A stretch of DNA of 6,665 nt. Origin: Bordetella sp. Its GTDB lineage: Bacteria > Pseudomonadota > Gammaproteobacteria > Burkholderiales > Burkholderiaceae_B. Below the pieces are notes generated by a model that had not been told where the DNA came from, ran no database searches, and worked only from the letters and a program-made list of their open reading frames with translations. Position 1 is the first letter of the stretch; each line of letters starts with the position of its first letter. Where the stretch lies: the NCBI GenBank assembly GCA_027450125.1, contig DAIDKG010000317.1:1-6665 (forward strand). The letters are read 5' to 3'. A program made the translations under genes and the position numbers. Of this stretch, positions 1 to 6,283 are shown in pieces.

Positions 1-560
1 TGTATGAACAGGCCCAGCGCATGCAGGCCATCGTCGAAGACCTGCTGACGCTGTCCACGCTCGAGTCCTCGCCAGGCGCGGGGCCGGCCGTCGTCAACAT
101 GAACGAACTGCTGCAGCGCGCGCGGCAGCAGGCCGAAGCCCTGTCCAACGGCCGGCATGTTTTCGAATGGCATATCGACGAAGGCCTGGACCTGCTGGGC
201 AATGCCGGCGAACTGACTTCGGCCGTTTCCAATCTGTTGACCAATGCCGTGCGCTACACACCGGACGGCGGCAAGATCACGGTGTACTGGGATACCGACG
301 CGCAAGGGTCGGCTCACTATCGCGTGCAGGATACCGGCATCGGCATCGCGGCGCGCCATATCCCACGCCTGACCGAACGCTTCTACCGCGTCGACCGCGG
401 ACGCTCGCGCGCGGTGGGCGGCACGGGCCTGGGCCTGGCCATCACCAAGCACGTGGCCATGCGCCACGACGCCGTGCTGGGCATCGAGAGCGAGCCGGGC
501 AAGGGCAGCACGTTTTCGCTGGACTTCCCGCCGGAACGGGTCAGCCGCGCTCAGGGTTGA
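1..560 (+). CDS. phoR: Phosphate regulon sensor histidine kinase PhoR, C-terminal part (5' end outside window)
   Basis: Only the C-terminal 185 codons are present (frame begins at base 3, stop TGA 558-560). What is visible is the end of the dimerisation helix (MQAIVEDLLTLSTLE, from base 21) and a complete HATPase_c domain: N box NLLTNAVRYTP (231-263), G1 box DTGIGIA (330-350), F box RFYRVD (from 378) and G2 box GGTGLGLA (417-440). The phospho-acceptor His box, PAS domain and membrane anchor should lie upstream, out of view. The stretch HIPRLTERFYRVD and the short tail closely resemble E. coli PhoR, which is why I choose PhoR over a generic sensor kinase. PhoR is an inner-membrane kinase that autophosphorylates and activates PhoB under phosphate limitation. 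All ATP-binding motifs are intact, so it looks functional. The ATG at 21 is an internal methionine, not the start. No intrinsic terminator follows: the convergent carbonic anhydrase gene stops one base away. Confidence 0.87.
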   Translation, partial: YEQAQRMQAIVEDLLTLSTLESSPGAGPAVVNMNELLQRARQQAEALSNGRHVFEWHIDEGLDLLGNAGELTSAVSNLLTNAVRYTPDGGKITVYWDTDAQGSAHYRVQDTGIGIAARHIPRLTERFYRVDRGRSRAVGGTGLGLAITKHVAMRHDAVLGIESEPGKGSTFSLDFPPERVSRAQG

Positions 561-561
561 G

Positions 562-1311
562 TCAGACCAGCGCGACCTTGCCGCTGGCCAGGTCATAGAC
601 GCCGCCCACCATCGTCACCGCGCCGCTGGCGCGCATAGGCGCGAGAATGGGCGCGGCGGTCGCCAGGCGCGCCGTGGCGTCGATCACGTTCTGCTCGATG
701 GCCTGCTGCAACACGTCGGGGCCGCCCCTGCGCATCGCGGCCTGCGCCGCCGGCATGATCGCATCGGCCAGCCCCGGCAGGTGGCCCGGCAGCACGGCCT
801 TGTCCTGCAGCACCTTGAGCGCGGCAGCAACGGCGCCGCAATGGCTGTGCCCCAGCACCATGATCAGCGGCACGCCGAGAAACTTCACGGCGTATTCCAT
901 GCTGGCGATGGCGTCGTCGTCGGCAATATTGCCCGCCACGCGCACCACGAACAGATCGCCCAGCCCCTGGTCGAAGACTATCTCGGGCGCGACGCGGGAA
1001 TCGGCGCAGCCCAGGATGGCGGCGTAAGGCTTTTGTCCGCGGGCGCGCGCCGCGCGGCCGGCCGCGTAATCGCGCTTGCGGCCATGTCCGGCCGCATAGC
1101 GCGCGTTGCCCTGCATCAACCGTGCCAGGGCGGCCTTGCCGCCGATACGATTGTCCGGCAGCGCCGTTTCGGCTGCGTATGCCAGCGGCACCGCCGCGCC
1201 CAGGGACGTGAAGAGAGCGGCGCCCAGGGCAGCGCCGAGAAAACCGCGGCGCGAGGCCCGGTTGCCGGGATAAGCTGCGTCGCAGCCGCAATGAATTTCG
1301 CAATCGCACAT
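562..1311 (-). CDS. Tat-exported beta-class carbonic anhydrase
   Basis: A 249-residue protein predicted to interconvert CO2 and bicarbonate. The beta-class zinc site is complete: C102-A-D104-S-R106 and H155-S-H-C158, giving ligands C102, H155 and C158 and the D104/R106 dyad. The N-terminus carries a twin-arginine signal, S20-R21-R22-G-F-L, then a hydrophobic Ala/Gly/Leu segment and a likely cleavage region around AYA (44-46), so the enzyme should fold in the cytoplasm and be exported to the periplasm. Start choice: the frame is open to 1506, into metR, but ATG 1311 has a GGAG six bases upstream and puts the Tat motif at a normal distance; upstream residues are not protein-like. Odd point: four Cys in the first ten residues (MCDCEIHCGC), which would be lost with the signal peptide. 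It lies 145 bases downstream of metR on the same strand, so readthrough from metR is possible; a weak promoter-like TTGTTG/TAAATT lies near 1417-1390. No functional link to neighbours is apparent. Confidence 0.9.
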   Translation of the reverse strand: MCDCEIHCGCDAAYPGNRASRRGFLGAALGAALFTSLGAAVPLAYAAETALPDNRIGGKAALARLMQGNARYAAGHGRKRDYAAGRAARARGQKPYAAILGCADSRVAPEIVFDQGLGDLFVVRVAGNIADDDAIASMEYAVKFLGVPLIMVLGHSHCGAVAAALKVLQDKAVLPGHLPGLADAIMPAAQAAMRRGGPDVLQQAIEQNVIDATARLATAAPILAPMRASGAVTMVGGVYDLASGKVALV

Positions 1312-1422
1312 GGCCAGCTCCAAAAGATGATCGACCTCCAGGACCCGCTCTGCGTGCGTTTGCGCACCGCGCCAGACGCATGCGAACGAATTTAAAGGAC
1401 AAACGCGCGGCCAACAAGCTTT

Positions 1423-1437
1423 CCCGGCCTGGCCGGG
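1423..1437. repeat. GC-rich inverted repeat between metR and the carbonic anhydrase gene
   Basis: CCCGGCC and GGCCGGG are perfect 7-base complementary arms around a single T. Realistically this gives a 5-bp stem with a CCTGG or CCAGG loop. It lies 20-34 bases past the metR stop in metR's direction of transcription. On the minus strand it is followed by AAAGCTTG rather than a T-run, so it is not a standard intrinsic terminator. It could slow or attenuate transcription into the carbonic anhydrase gene, or simply reflect high GC. Confidence 0.4.
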
Positions 1438-1456
1438 ACGCGGCCTCGGGCCGGCC

Positions 1457-2335
1457 CTAGCCTCGGGCCAGGTCGATGAAGGCGCGCAGATAATCGACGC
1501 CCACATCGGCCTCGCGCGCGCCCAGAAAGATCTGCTTGGCGATGCCCTTGGGACCGAGCTTGACCGGCACGACCGGCATCCGGCTCGCGTATTCGCCCAC
1601 CAGCCAGCGCGGCAGGGCCGCCACGCCCCGTCCGCTGGCGACCATCTGCATCATGATGTCGGTGTCTTCGATGGGTTTGTGCCGCCTGGGCGTCACGCCC
1701 GCCGGCGCCAGGAACAGGGTGTAGATGTCCAGCCGGTCGATCGGCACCGGGTAGGTGATGAGCACCTCGCGGGTGAGCTGCCGCGGTTCGATGTGCCGGG
1801 CCTTGGCCAGCGCATGGTCGGCGGCGACCACCAGCACCTGTTCGTAATCGAACACCGGTTCGAACACCAGGCCGGGCTTGAAGAGCGGATCCGGCGTGAC
1901 CAGCAGATCGATTTCATAGCCGAACAGCGCGCCGATGCCGCCGAACTGGAACTTCTGCTTGACGTCCACGTCCACGTCCGGCCAGGCCTTCAGGTAGGGC
2001 GAGACGATTTTCAGCAGCCATTGATAGCAGGGATGGCATTCCATGCCGATGCGCAGCGCGCCCCGCTCGCCCTGCGCGAACTGGCGCAGGCGGTCCTCGG
2101 CCAGGGCCAGCTGCGGCAGCACGCGGTTGGCCACGGCGAGCAAGTACTGCCCGGCCTGCGTCAGCCGCAGGCTGCGCCCTTCGCGCAGCCAGACGTCGGT
2201 GCCCAGCTGCTGCTCGAGCTTTTTCATGCTGTGGCTGAGCGCGGACTGCGTCAGGAACAGCGCCCCCGCGGCGGCGGTCAGCGACCCCTGCTTCTCGACT
2301 TCCTGGACGATGGCCAGATGGATGCGTTCCAGCAT
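1457..2335 (-). CDS. metR: MetR, LysR-family activator of methionine biosynthesis
   Basis: A 292-residue LysR-type regulator, slightly shorter than E. coli MetR (about 317). The winged helix-turn-helix occupies residues 1-60, with the HTH around GSLTAAAGALFLTQSALSHS (17-36). The effector-binding domain starts near residue 93. Features matching E. coli MetR include I96-G-M-E-C-H-P-C-Y-Q-W-L107 (IECHSCIQWL in E. coli), FDYEQVLVVAADHALA, a TYPVPIDRLD segment and MMQMVASGRGVAALPRW. In the family, MetR binds homocysteine as co-activator and activates metE. Divergence from metE across a 115-base gap containing a perfect MetR box confirms the assignment. The ATG at 2335 is the only start that keeps the whole DNA-binding domain, yet no Shine-Dalgarno is visible: the upstream sequence on this strand is AT-rich and overlaps the MetR box, consistent with autoregulation and possibly a very short leader. 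Stop is TAG (1457-1459). Confidence 0.93.
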   Translation of the reverse strand: MLERIHLAIVQEVEKQGSLTAAAGALFLTQSALSHSMKKLEQQLGTDVWLREGRSLRLTQAGQYLLAVANRVLPQLALAEDRLRQFAQGERGALRIGMECHPCYQWLLKIVSPYLKAWPDVDVDVKQKFQFGGIGALFGYEIDLLVTPDPLFKPGLVFEPVFDYEQVLVVAADHALAKARHIEPRQLTREVLITYPVPIDRLDIYTLFLAPAGVTPRRHKPIEDTDIMMQMVASGRGVAALPRWLVGEYASRMPVVPVKLGPKGIAKQIFLGAREADVGVDYLRAFIDLARG

Positions 2336-2341
2336 GATATG

Positions 2342-2354
2342 TGAATTAAATTCA
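2342..2354. promoter_or_regulatory. MetR box (operator), perfect palindrome
   Basis: TGAATTAAATTCA fits the established MetR consensus TGAA-N5-TTCA exactly and is fully palindromic apart from the central base. It begins seven bases from the metR start codon and lies about 64 bases before the predicted metE transcription start, so one bound MetR could both activate metE and block or tune metR. Confidence 0.85.
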
Positions 2355-2362
2355 TTGAATAT

Positions 2363-2375
2363 TGAATTTTTACCA
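2363..2375. promoter_or_regulatory. Degenerate second MetR site
   Basis: TGAATTTTTACCA keeps a perfect left half (TGAA) but has ACCA in place of TTCA. It begins exactly 21 bases, two helical turns, after the perfect box and would centre near -43 of the predicted metE promoter. Paired strong-distal and weak-proximal sites are typical of LysR-type activation and are reported for enterobacterial metE. The assignment is inferred from spacing; the right half matches only two of four bases. Confidence 0.5.
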
Positions 2376-2376
2376 T

Positions 2377-2405
2377 TTTACTTCATGGTTTGCGCTACCT
2401 AAGAT
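2377..2405 (+). promoter_or_regulatory. Predicted sigma-70 promoter of metE
   Basis: TTTACT (2377-2382, four of six to TTGACA), a 17-base spacer and TAAGAT (2400-2405, four of six to TATAAT). This places the start near 2412 with a leader of about 39 bases and leaves no room for a cobalamin or SAM riboswitch. The weak hexamers fit an activator-dependent promoter. A purine-rich AAAGG (2440-2444) lies six bases before the metE ATG. Confidence 0.5.
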
Positions 2406-2450
2406 GCTTGCCGGCAGTTCATTTTCATCCGCAGGCAGCAAAGGCATTCC

Positions 2451-4742
2451 ATGACCACCCTCCACAACCTCGGCTTTCCCCGCATCGGCGCCCGCCGCGA
2501 ACTGAAGTTCGCATTGGAGTCGTACTGGAAGGGCGAATCCTCGCGCGAGGCGCTCAAGCAACTGGGCGCGCAACTGCGCCAGCGCCACTGGAACGACCAG
2601 GCCGGCCTGGACCTGGTGCCGGTAGGCGACTTCGCCTTCTACGACCAGATGCTCGACATGAGCTTCATCCTGGGCAACCTGCCCGAGCGCGCGCGCGATT
2701 TCCATGGCGATGCGCTGGACAATTACTTCCGCGTGGCGCGCGGACGCTCGGCCCAGGGGGCTCAAGAGCACGCCGCGTGCTGCGGCGGCATCGCCGCAGG
2801 CGAGATGACCAAGTGGTTCGACACCAACTACCACTACATCGTCCCGGAATTCACCGCCGAAACCGGGTTCAGGCTGGACGCCTCGCGCCTGCTGGAGCAA
2901 CTGGCCGAGGCCCGCGCCAACGGCACGCCGGCCAAGCCGGTGCTGATCGGCCCGGTCACCTATCTGGCCCTGGGCAAGGCCAAGGACGATTCCGACCGGC
3001 TGGCCCTGCTGCCCCGGCTGCTGCCCGTCTACGGCGAGCTGCTGGACACGCTCGCCGCGCAGGGCGTGCAGTGGGTGCAGATCGACGAGCCCCTGCTGGT
3101 CACGGAACTGGACCAGGCGTGGCAGCATGCCTTCAACCTGGCCTATCACCACCTGAAGGCCTGCCGCGTCAGGATCCTGCTGGCCACCTACTTCGGCCAG
3201 CTCCAGGAAAACCGCTACCTGGCCGCGAACCTGCCGGTGGCCGGGCTGCACGTAGACGCCATCAATGGCCGCGAGGACGTGCTGCCGCTCGTGAACATGC
3301 TGTCCGAGCACAAGGTGCTGTCGCTGGGTGTGATCAACGGCCGCAATATCTGGAAGACCGACCTGGGCGCCGTACTCGACTGGATCGAGCCGTTGGCCCG
3401 GCGCCTGGGCGAGCGCCTGTGGCTCGCGCCCTCCTGTTCGCTGCTGCACGTTCCCGTGGACCTGCGCAGCGAGCAGGAGATGGATGCCGAGGTCAGATCC
3501 TGGCTGGCCTATGCCTTGCAGAAGCTGGACGAGCTGCGCATCCTGGGCCGCGCCTTGCGCGAAGGCCGCGATGCCGTCAAGACCGAGCTGGCCGACAACC
3601 TGGCCGCGCTGACGGCGCGCCGCGCCTCGCCGCGCGTCAACAATCCGGCGGTGCAGGCCGCCGTGGCGCAAATCGACGCCGGGCTGGGCCGGCGCCGGAG
3701 CGCCTATGCGCAACGCGCCGCCCGGCAGGCCGCCCTGCTCAAGCTCCCGGCCTACCCGACCACCACCATCGGCTCATTCCCGCAGACCGCCCAGATCCGC
3801 CATGCGCGCAGCGAGTACAGGGCCGGGCGGCTGGACGATGCGACCTACGCGGCGGCGATGCGGGCCGAAATCGCGCGCAGCGTGCACGAGCAGGAGGCCC
3901 TGGGGCTAGACGTGCTGGTGCATGGCGAGGCCGAGCGCAACGACATGGTCGAATACTTCGGCGAGCAACTGCAGGGCTATGCCTTCAGCCAGTTCGGCTG
4001 GGTGCAGTCCTATGGTTCGCGCTGCGTCAAGCCGCCCATCCTGTTCGGCGACATCAGCCGCCCGAATGCCATGACGGTGGACTGGATCGCCTACGCGCAG
4101 TCGCTGACCGACAAGCCCATGAAGGGCATGCTGACCGGTCCGGTCACCATCCTGAACTGGTCCTTCGTGCGCGACGACCAACCGCGCTCGGTCTCGTGCA
4201 GGCAGCTGGCCCTGGCCATACGCGAGGAAGTGCTGGACCTGGAAAAGGCCGGCGTGCGCGTGATCCAGATCGACGAGGCCGCACTGCGCGAAGGACTGCC
4301 GCTGCGCAAGGCGCAATGGAATGCGTACCTGGACTGGGCGGTCGAGTCGTTTCGCATCGCCGCCAACGGCGTGGCGGACGAAACGCAGATCCACACCCAC
4401 ATGTGCTATTCGGAATTCAACGACATCATCGCGGCCATCGCCGACATGGACGCCGACGTCATCACGATCGAGACCTCGCGTTCGGACATGGAACTGCTCG
4501 ATGCCTTCGACGACTTCAAGTATCCGAACCAGATCGGGCCCGGGGTATACGACATCCACTCGCCCAATATTCCGACGCAGGAGCACATCGTGCAACTGAT
4601 GCGCAAGGCGGCCGAGCGGGTTCCGGCCGAGCGCCTGTGGGTCAACCCCGACTGCGGCCTGAAGACGCGCCAATGGGCCGAAGTGATTCCGGCGCTGACC
4701 AATATGGTCGCGGCGGCCAGGACGCTGCGCGCGGCGGCCTGA
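2451..4742 (+). CDS. metE: MetE, cobalamin-independent methionine synthase
   Basis: A 763-residue cytoplasmic enzyme (E. coli MetE has 753) that transfers a methyl group from 5-methyltetrahydropteroyltri-glutamate to homocysteine, the last step of methionine synthesis, without B12. The N-terminal barrel has the folate-binding R16-E-L-K19 and K121 in [11 protein letters not shown]. The C-terminal catalytic barrel starts near [10 protein letters not shown] (homocysteine-contacting S442) and includes E493 ([13 protein letters not shown]) and D608. Zinc ligands H650, C652, E674 and C735 and the catalytic histidine H703 (YDIHSPN) all align with E. coli at a constant offset of nine. Two differences stand out: a small insertion before K121 carrying adjacent cysteines C110-C111, and S654 where E. 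coli has the oxidation-sensitive C645. The gene is transcribed alone, with an AAAGG ribosome site before ATG 2451 and a terminator 28 bases after the TGA. Regulation by MetR is indicated by the upstream boxes. The frame is intact. Confidence 0.98.
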   Translation: MTTLHNLGFPRIGARRELKFALESYWKGESSREALKQLGAQLRQRHWNDQAGLDLVPVGDFAFYDQMLDMSFILGNLPERARDFHGDALDNYFRVARGRSAQGAQEHAACCGGIAAGEMTKWFDTNYHYIVPEFTAETGFRLDASRLLEQLAEARANGTPAKPVLIGPVTYLALGKAKDDSDRLALLPRLLPVYGELLDTLAAQGVQWVQIDEPLLVTELDQAWQHAFNLAYHHLKACRVRILLATYFGQLQENRYLAANLPVAGLHVDAINGREDVLPLVNMLSEHKVLSLGVINGRNIWKTDLGAVLDWIEPLARRLGERLWLAPSCSLLHVPVDLRSEQEMDAEVRSWLAYALQKLDELRILGRALREGRDAVKTELADNLAALTARRASPRVNNPAVQAAVAQIDAGLGRRRSAYAQRAARQAALLKLPAYPTTTIGSFPQTAQIRHARSEYRAGRLDDATYAAAMRAEIARSVHEQEALGLDVLVHGEAERNDMVEYFGEQLQGYAFSQFGWVQSYGSRCVKPPILFGDISRPNAMTVDWIAYAQSLTDKPMKGMLTGPVTILNWSFVRDDQPRSVSCRQLALAIREEVLDLEKAGVRVIQIDEAALREGLPLRKAQWNAYLDWAVESFRIAANGVADETQIHTHMCYSEFNDIIAAIADMDADVITIETSRSDMELLDAFDDFKYPNQIGPGVYDIHSPNIPTQEHIVQLMRKAAERVPAERLWVNPDCGLKTRQWAEVIPALTNMVAAARTLRAAA

Positions 4743-4770
4743 GTCCCTGCCTGATCCGACCAGCCCGACG

Positions 4771-4803
4771 GCCGCTGCCTGCTTGCGCGGCAGCGGCTTT
4801 TTT
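4771..4803 (+). terminator. Intrinsic terminator of metE
   Basis: A perfect 9-bp stem, GCCGCTGCC (4771-4779) and GGCAGCGGC (4789-4797), with a 9-base loop, followed directly by six T (4798-4803). The T-run is only on the plus strand, so it ends metE transcription and is not a bidirectional terminator for the convergent LysR-type gene that stops at 4842. Confidence 0.93.
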
Positions 4804-4841
4804 ACTGCGCATGCCACCACAGGCAATTCGCCCCTGCCCGT

Positions 4842-5705
4842 TCAACGCGCCGCCTGCGCCAGGCAATGCGCCAGCGCGGCCGCCAAAGGCGCGCGCTCCA
4901 GCGGCCGGCGCGCGGCGATGCCGATTTCGCGATGAAAGCCCGGCTCGTCCAGCCCGATCAGGCGCAGGCCGCGCGTATCCAGCTGCCGCGTATGCGGCAT
5001 CAGCGCCACGCCCAGGCCCTGCCGCACCAGATTGGCAATGGCATCGATCTCGTCCAGTTCGATTGCCTCGTGTACGGCGATGCGCTGCTTCTTGAGAAAG
5101 CCGTCCACCAGCCTGCCGCCGAACGAGGCGCGGTCGTAGCGGATGAAGGGCTGGCCGGCCAGCAGCTCGCGCCACGCCACCCGCGGCGCATGGCGCGGCG
5201 CGGCCAGCACCATGGGCTCGCGCACCAGGGGCTGCCACGACAGTTCGGCCGGCAGGGCGAAGGACGGGCGGATCATCACGGCCAGATCGATCTCGCCGGA
5301 ATCCACCTGCCCCAGCAAATTGAGCGATACGCCCGGCACCACGCGCACCTGCACGTCGGGATAGTCGCCGCGAAAGTGCGCGAGCGCGCGCACCAGCAGA
5401 TCCTGCTGCGCCGAGGCGATGGCTCCGACCCGCAGATGGCCGCTCACCCGCCCCGGGCCGGCCGCCTGCTCGACCAGGCCTTGGGCCGCAGCCACCAGGG
5501 CCTCGACCTGGGGCAGCAGTTCGCGTCCCTGGGCGTCGAGCTCGGCCGACTTGGCGCCGCGATCGAAGAGCTCGGCGCCCAGCCAGGCTTCGAGCCGGCG
5601 TATCTGGGCGCTCACGGCCGACTGCGTCAACCCCAGCTGGCGGCCGGCTCCGGTGAACGTGCCGCCCCGGGCTACGGCGACGAAGGTCTTGAATTCACGC
5701 AGCAT
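4842..5705 (-). CDS. LysR-type transcriptional regulator of unknown target
   Basis: A 287-residue regulator with the standard LysR layout: an N-terminal winged HTH (residues 1-60, HTH around GTFTGAGRQLGLTQSAVSAQIRRLE, of which GLTQSAVSAQIRRLE is the recognition part) and a periplasmic-binding-like effector domain from about residue 89 (HLRVGAIASAQQDLL). I chose the ATG at 5705, which places FKTFVAVAR at the usual distance. The frame is open to an ATG at 5768, but that would add 21 residues (MDCFFDWKTI...) encoded by the AT-rich operator DNA and is unlikely. No Shine-Dalgarno precedes either start. It is divergent from the VOC-pxpB pair across 120 bases containing a LysR-type palindrome four bases from its start codon, so the likely targets are its own gene and the VOC operon. 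The effector cannot be read from sequence; 5-oxoproline or a related compound is a guess from the neighbours. Confidence 0.9.
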   Translation of the reverse strand: MLREFKTFVAVARGGTFTGAGRQLGLTQSAVSAQIRRLEAWLGAELFDRGAKSAELDAQGRELLPQVEALVAAAQGLVEQAAGPGRVSGHLRVGAIASAQQDLLVRALAHFRGDYPDVQVRVVPGVSLNLLGQVDSGEIDLAVMIRPSFALPAELSWQPLVREPMVLAAPRHAPRVAWRELLAGQPFIRYDRASFGGRLVDGFLKKQRIAVHEAIELDEIDAIANLVRQGLGVALMPHTRQLDTRGLRLIGLDEPGFHREIGIAARRPLERAPLAAALAHCLAQAAR

Positions 5706-5707
5706 CG

Positions 5708-5743
5708 ATCGATATTTTTGATAGTCAGGCTCAAAAAATATCG
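5708..5743. promoter_or_regulatory. LysR-type operator: ATC-N9-GAT motif within a long inverted repeat
   Basis: ATC-N9-GAT at 5708-5722 satisfies the LysR-family T-N11-A rule (T5709, A5721). It sits inside a larger inverted repeat: CGATATTTTTGA (5710-5721) and TCAAAAAATATCG (5731-5743) are complementary over 12 positions with one extra A, around a 9-base centre. A further TCAAAAAA copy begins at 5752, 21 bases after the one at 5731. The block lies four bases upstream of the LysR-type gene's start codon and just upstream of the predicted VOC promoter, where the regulator should bind. Confidence 0.65.
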
Positions 5744-5744
5744 T

Positions 5745-5773
5745 TTTCCAGTCAAAAAAACAATCCATACACT
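5745..5773 (+). promoter_or_regulatory. Possible promoter of the VOC-pxpB operon
   Basis: TTTCCA (5745-5750) and TACACT (5768-5773) are separated by 17 bases, each matching four of six consensus positions. The spacer contains the third TCAAAAAA element and the -35 abuts the inverted repeat. TTTAAT (5794-5799) is a better -10 alone but has no -35 partner. On the opposite strand, TTGACT (5755-5750) resembles a -35 for the LysR-type gene, but I see no well-placed -10. Confidence 0.35.
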
Positions 5774-5825
5774 AGCGGGCCACCGCAACTTGTTTTAATC
5801 ACGCCCAAGCCCGGAGCCACCCGCC

Positions 5826-6260
5826 ATGACCGCCACGCACACCGCCATCCAGCCCTTTCACCTGGCCTTTCCGGTCCGCGACCTGGAAGAAGCCCGCAAT
5901 TTCTACGGCAGGAAGCTGGGCTGCCCCGAAGGGCGCAGCTCGCCCGACTGGATCGACTTCAACCTCTACGGCCATCAGATCGTCGCCCATCTGTCGCCCG
6001 AGGCTTGCGGCGCCGCCGCCCTGAACGCGGTCGACGGCCATGGCGTGCCGGTGCGCCACTTCGGCGTGGTCCTGACCATGGAGCAATGGGAAGCCATGGC
6101 CAAGAAGCTCACCGACGACGGCACCAAGTTCGTCATCGAACCCTACATCCGCTTCAAGGGCGAGGTCGGCGAACAGGCCACCATGTTCTTCCTCGATCCG
6201 TCGGGCAATGCCCTCGAATTCAAGGCCTTCAAGAACATGGATTCGCTTTTCGCGAAGTAA
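5826..6260 (+). CDS. VOC-family (glyoxalase/dioxygenase-fold) protein
   Basis: A 144-residue single-domain protein of the vicinal oxygen chelate superfamily, with two beta-alpha-beta-beta-beta modules. The first opens with [23 protein letters not shown] (residues 11-33; key residues H12, R18, F26, Y27), and the second ends in [15 protein letters not shown] (121-135). Likely metal ligands are H12, H78 (VRHFGVVL) and E131, the usual VOC His/His/Glu set, so it is probably a metalloenzyme rather than a binding-only member. The family includes glyoxalase I, extradiol dioxygenases, epimerases and fosfomycin/bleomycin resistance proteins; sequence alone does not pick the reaction. No signal peptide, so cytoplasmic. 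GGAG (5813-5816) lies nine bases before the ATG. It is divergent from the LysR-type gene and followed after 23 bases by a PxpB-family gene, suggesting an operon and possibly a role near 5-oxoproline or glutathione-derived metabolism (inference). Confidence 0.88.
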   Translation: MTATHTAIQPFHLAFPVRDLEEARNFYGRKLGCPEGRSSPDWIDFNLYGHQIVAHLSPEACGAAALNAVDGHGVPVRHFGVVLTMEQWEAMAKKLTDDGTKFVIEPYIRFKGEVGEQATMFFLDPSGNALEFKAFKNMDSLFAK

Positions 6261-6283
6261 CCCCCTGTATTGAAGAACCCCGA

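Noticed and set aside
1443..1469. Direct repeat GCCTCGGGCC at 1443-1452 and 1460-1469 around the metR stop codon.
   Set aside because: Ten bases in GC-rich sequence, one copy coding for the MetR C-terminus; no further copies or mobile-element context.
1312..1506. N-terminal extension of the carbonic anhydrase up to the ATG at 1506.
   Set aside because: It would overlap metR, bury the Tat signal 85 residues in and has no protein-like composition; ATG 1311 has a good ribosome site.
2336..2450. A cobalamin or SAM riboswitch ahead of metE.
   Set aside because: The gap is 115 bases, the predicted leader is about 39, and no B12-box-like sequence or multi-helix structure is visible; MetR boxes explain the region.
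2370..3713. A 447-codon open frame on the minus strand across the metR-metE gap and the first half of metE.
   Set aside because: It is antisense to a complete metE with every active-site residue in place, has low-complexity Gln/Gly/Ala/Val-rich composition, and is the usual product of strong G/C third-position bias.
2390..5095. A 901-codon open frame on the plus strand overlapping metE in another frame.
   Set aside because: The translation is an Arg/Pro/Ala/Gly-rich shadow without domains, passes through the metE terminator and runs antisense into the LysR-type gene.
5706..5768. N-terminal extension of the LysR-type regulator to the ATG at 5768.
   Set aside because: The 21 extra residues come from the AT-rich operator DNA, and LysR family members normally begin just before the FxxFVAVA segment.
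5770..5777. CTAG tetranucleotides (1457, 3905, 5772) as possible IS481-type insertion targets.
   Set aside because: No insertion-sequence ends, target duplications or transposase fragments are present; a bare CTAG is not evidence of transposition.
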